NCBI GenBank assembly: GCA_907163375.1 | Contig: CAJQUW010006804.1 | Span: 434,001 to 498,000 of the forward strand | Source: Prostheceraeus crozeri | Lineage: Eukaryota; Platyhelminthes; Polycladida; Euryleptidae | Length of the DNA: 64,000 nucleotides | Direction: 5' to 3' | Shown: one piece after another, positions 60,570 through 64,000 of the stretch | Layout of the letters: the number at the start of each line of letters is the position of its first letter | Position numbering within the stretch: the first letter of the stretch is position 1 | The notes under the pieces: generated by a model | Told to the model about the DNA's origin: nothing | The model's input: the letters and a program-made list of their open reading frames with translations, nothing else | Databases searched by the model: none | Program-made: the position numbers and the translations under genes

Positions 60570-63500
60570 TCGAACTCAAGTCTTGCGGACACAGAATGAA
60601 ACTCTGCCACAAAATGCCTGTCACCGACCACTGAATTAATGAGGTCAAAATAGTCATTTAATATTTTCCATATTCTCAATACATGGACACGTAAGAAAAC
60701 ATAGCCAGAGTAATTCAAACTATTCCACATCCTATACTTAAGAAATCTGAAGCTCTCATTGTCTTCATCACAGATTTTGCTGGTGATGAAAATATGCAAC
60801 TGATGGAAAAGTCTCATTATCTGATTCGTTTATGAAATATGAAAGAGTGAAGCAGATGAACGGCGGTAGCTTATTTTACATTAACATTTGATTTTAGCGA
60901 ATTTTTCTATATTGATTTAACATGCGAAGACAGATACGACACTACGAGGAACGAATAGAGTTGACTATTTGGGAAGCTAACATTCATGTTGAGACTAATT
61001 CTCCAAACCCGAAGAAAGTATATTTACTTTTTCATTTTCAACAACACAGGTGTCTTTTAAACCGTGGAAATTTTTACCTTTATCAGACTCGTATCATGAG
61101 TCAATACTTCTCGAGATGCTCAGTTGCAGAAAGCCTTACATCAAGTATCAACTTTTTCAGATCAATTCCCTTCTCGTTTCTACTTCGCATTAGGATTTTA
61201 CATTGAATTTCCAATCAGTTCCAGAAATGTCAAAAATGAAATTAAATAAAATTTTGAAAACATAATGAATGTGATACTTTACTGATTTTTATGTCATTGA
61301 CGCCTGATTTTCATTCTCTGTTAAAGTTTCTGTTTCAGAGAACTTGAGTGAATTATTATATTCGCATGAACATCTGTATCCGTAGATCTATAAACAGATT
61401 CTATGATTATATATACATTATCGGTAATTGAGTAAATGTATTACTTCGACGTTTTAAAGAACTCGGAATTTCATGAAATGTTCTATGTTCTCCATGGGTT
61501 TGAAGTCTTCGATCTTGGGTTGTGTAATCGCATCTCCTTATTACAGTATTGGTAGCTTGCAGGAAAGCTGAAACTTCTTTTAGGAGATATATTGGGGAAT
61601 CGAAAGTCTTGCTGTGAAGCCTGAAATTACTGCACACCAAAAGCAACAAATAAGACCATAATTTTGACTGCCCAGTCTGTAAACCTTACATACTTCGATT
61701 CCTCCTTTAAAATATAATTATTTTGGTCAAATGCTTGCACAAACAAAAGCGAAAATCAAGAAAACATCAAGAGAATTTGAAGGGGTCGTATAGCATATGC
61801 CGATAACCAGTATTAACAAGCTAAATTTCTCCATTGAATAAGAAGTCAGGATGTTGTTGAGTAAAGCTGCTTTAGAGAATAAGGCTTCTTTATCTGGCAC
61901 TATCATGTCACCACGTATGCCTCTCAATAAAAAATTCATCGCATTTCTTTTATTGTAGCTTCTTTTGAAAGCTCTATCATGGTCCTAGTAAATCGGAGCT
62001 CTGCTAAACCTACATATTCCGTATTCCATAGCTTATCCATCCCTGTATAATTCATCAGTGCAAGGCGTTTAAGAAGATTTTAAAAGTCAATTCACGACTC
62101 CCCTAGCATAAACTACATAGATATCTTACAGCTCTGTCCGGACTCGACACCCGTGAGCATGTGATTCAGAAACATTGACTGTCATGCAGAATAAAGACAA
62201 ACGAATAGAATGTCACAACATAAAATAGTTAACAAATAATGTGGGAAGACATTGATAGTGAAATCTAGTTTAGGATGTCAAGAATGAGAAAGGTGTTCAT
62301 AATTCTCTCAGTCAAATCGCAAATTTCTGCCGTAGAAAGCATTTTCAACGGACGGACGCATCTCACCAAGACCTCACTTCTATCGGATCAGTTACAGTGC
62401 GAGTGAAGACAGAGATGTGGGTTAACCGCCCATCGATTATACCCACATATCCGCTGCCCTGCCGCTTCAGTTCTCTCCCCAGCTAGCCTGTGCAGTAACC
62501 TCGCTGCGTTCCGCGTTAACAATGAAGTGAAGCCAAGCATGAAGAAATAGTCAAGAGCAACACTGCACGACCCAGTCAACATGTTATCAATTGTAAGTGA
62601 TCACACCCGATACAGGAAGAAAGAATCGAATATCCTCTTACTATACCTGTCCACAATCCACCGCAAGATTGTGACTTTAACCAGCACTTGTACGTACACC
62701 TGATGATTATGACAAAAGAATAATGGATCTCTCAAAAGGATTCTCTCAAAAGCTTCTCAAAAGGATGAGAAAGCTATGAAGTAAAAGTTTTTACAAAGCT
62801 TTTTGTACACGGGTTTTGAACTGCTGTCTTGTCAACTCTATCAGTTATACATGATGAGGGTAAAATCGAAATCATACTGATTAATTTGCTTAGTTAGAAA
62901 GAACAAATGACTTTTATCATAGCATTTCTTTAGAATACACAAAGCCATTAATCACTATCTCATGTAATAATGTGCATGATAATATATCGAAACATCTACG
63001 CTTGTGTGACCAGTTTCAACTTTTGTGCAAGTTGTGCCAGAAATGTTTAATTATCTGATGCATACAATATATAGTAGATTTTTTATTCAAATAAATACGA
63101 AGAGAGAAATATCTATGCTGGTATAATTTAATTCACTAAAACAAAACTATAAAATTAGTTATTGATACTTGCATCGCCCATAAAGGTATTAATTAATAAA
63201 GCAAAACTACAATGTTTATTTCAATCGCAATGCCGTAGATTTACCTATTGCAACCTAAGATATAATCAAATTCAAAAACAAGGTTGCTTAACAGACGAAG
63301 TGGATACAGCAGTTTCTGCATTTCAGGTAAAGATAAAATAAATCACATTGATTCCTTGATGAGCATCTTATCGTTTTTGTATACTCCATTTTATCAACCT
63401 GAACCGAAAGATTGCCTAAAATTGCTATTTCAAAAATGTTGTTACGTTTTTTATATAGGGAGTATATGCATGCATGTATATTGAAATCTTGCGTGGATAA

Positions 63501-64000
63501 TAACACCTATATGCTGACTTGTGAAAGTACTAGCTGCACAAAAAAATAAAGACATGTAAAAAAATGGGATAAAAATCTTTATATTATTAACGACGGTGAT
63601 CTGAACTGATATTTGCTCTATATTTTCTTCTAGACATGCTGCATTACTCTAGCTTGATGCAAAAACCGTGTTTTGGTGATATAATTGTAATTATATAGAT
63701 TTTATGTCTTTAATTAATATATGAGAAGCATTCGGGCCCTTTAATCATTTTGTAGAGGAAAAATAGCGCGCAGTTCATTGCGAAGTCTTATTCCAGAGGT
63801 CCTTTCGGCCGGTCTGCCATTACAGATCACGTGCTTCTTTGTTCTTGTGATCGTGAGAGTTTGCTGGACAAATTTTCCATTGTGTGTAAAGCACGTCATG
63901 ATCACTTGCTGCGAATTTCAGAAGCTATGCATATTAAGCGTTACAAGCCAGATCTCTGTAAGCCATAGAAATTGACAACAATAAAACCCCCCAACTTAGT
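60570..64000. other. Gene-free stretch to window end
   Basis: No gene, element terminus or RNA gene recognised. A GC-richer patch at 62360-62560 and a 94-codon frame at 60922-61206 have no identifiable domain. Confidence 0.4.

Noticed and set aside
60253-60817. Overlapping frames of about 100-120 codons on both strands
   Set aside because: They are open because of the 21-bp repeat, whose length is a multiple of three; no conserved protein.
1-64000. CRISPR array, operon or prokaryotic system
   Set aside because: No regularly spaced repeats or gene clusters; all recognised proteins are animal or animal-transposon types.

Overview
The window is AT-rich, gene-poor DNA from an animal, most likely a marine invertebrate. 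The evidence is one SOX-family HMG-box exon with a spliced 5' edge, Tc1/mariner, hAT, PIF/Harbinger and piggyBac-type DNA transposons, LINE fragments, tRNA-headed SINEs and a Penelope-like retroelement. There is nothing bacterial, no CRISPR, no rRNA and no convincing free tRNA gene. The species cannot be fixed from sequence alone.

Host genes. The only host gene I can defend is a SOX group-B-like transcription factor on the minus strand (coding exon 46307-47080). Its HMG box begins a few codons after a clean splice acceptor, so at least one upstream exon lies at higher coordinates. A tiny candidate first exon can be written at about 51.18 kb, but it is unproven.

Mobile layout. 0-7 kb: SINE, hAT MITE (1542-2435), a dispersed repeat, a TA-flanked foldback element (4820-5505) and, 12 bp further on, a TTAA-flanked piggyBac-like MITE (5518-6404). 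11.8-16 kb: hAT MITE (11874-12610), a composite hAT remnant holding LINE and Penelope fragments, a Penelope GIY-YIG remnant, and the inverted second copy of the dispersed repeat. 17-21.5 kb: a MITE abutting an apparently intact PIF/Harbinger element (17682-19512), then a hAT MITE with perfect 8-bp target duplications (20383-21449). 26.4-27.8 kb: a decayed hAT transposase copy still flanked by its termini. 32.8-36.3 kb: a decayed LINE, a tRNA-like SINE head and a cluster of three perfect palindromes. 38 kb: LINE 3' end. 42.8-44.7 kb: paired hairpins and a complete Tc1-type transposase. 48 kb: mariner-type remnant upstream of SOX. 54.8-57.8 kb: a young-looking Penelope-like element with 665-bp inverted arms and a 12-bp target duplication.

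How it fits together. This looks like a regulatory-desert landscape around a developmental transcription factor, repeatedly hit by cut-and-paste transposons. Two transposases have open, motif-complete frames (Harbinger, Tc1) and could in principle mobilise non-autonomous relatives; none of the MITEs here shares their termini. All coordinates and identities were read by eye.
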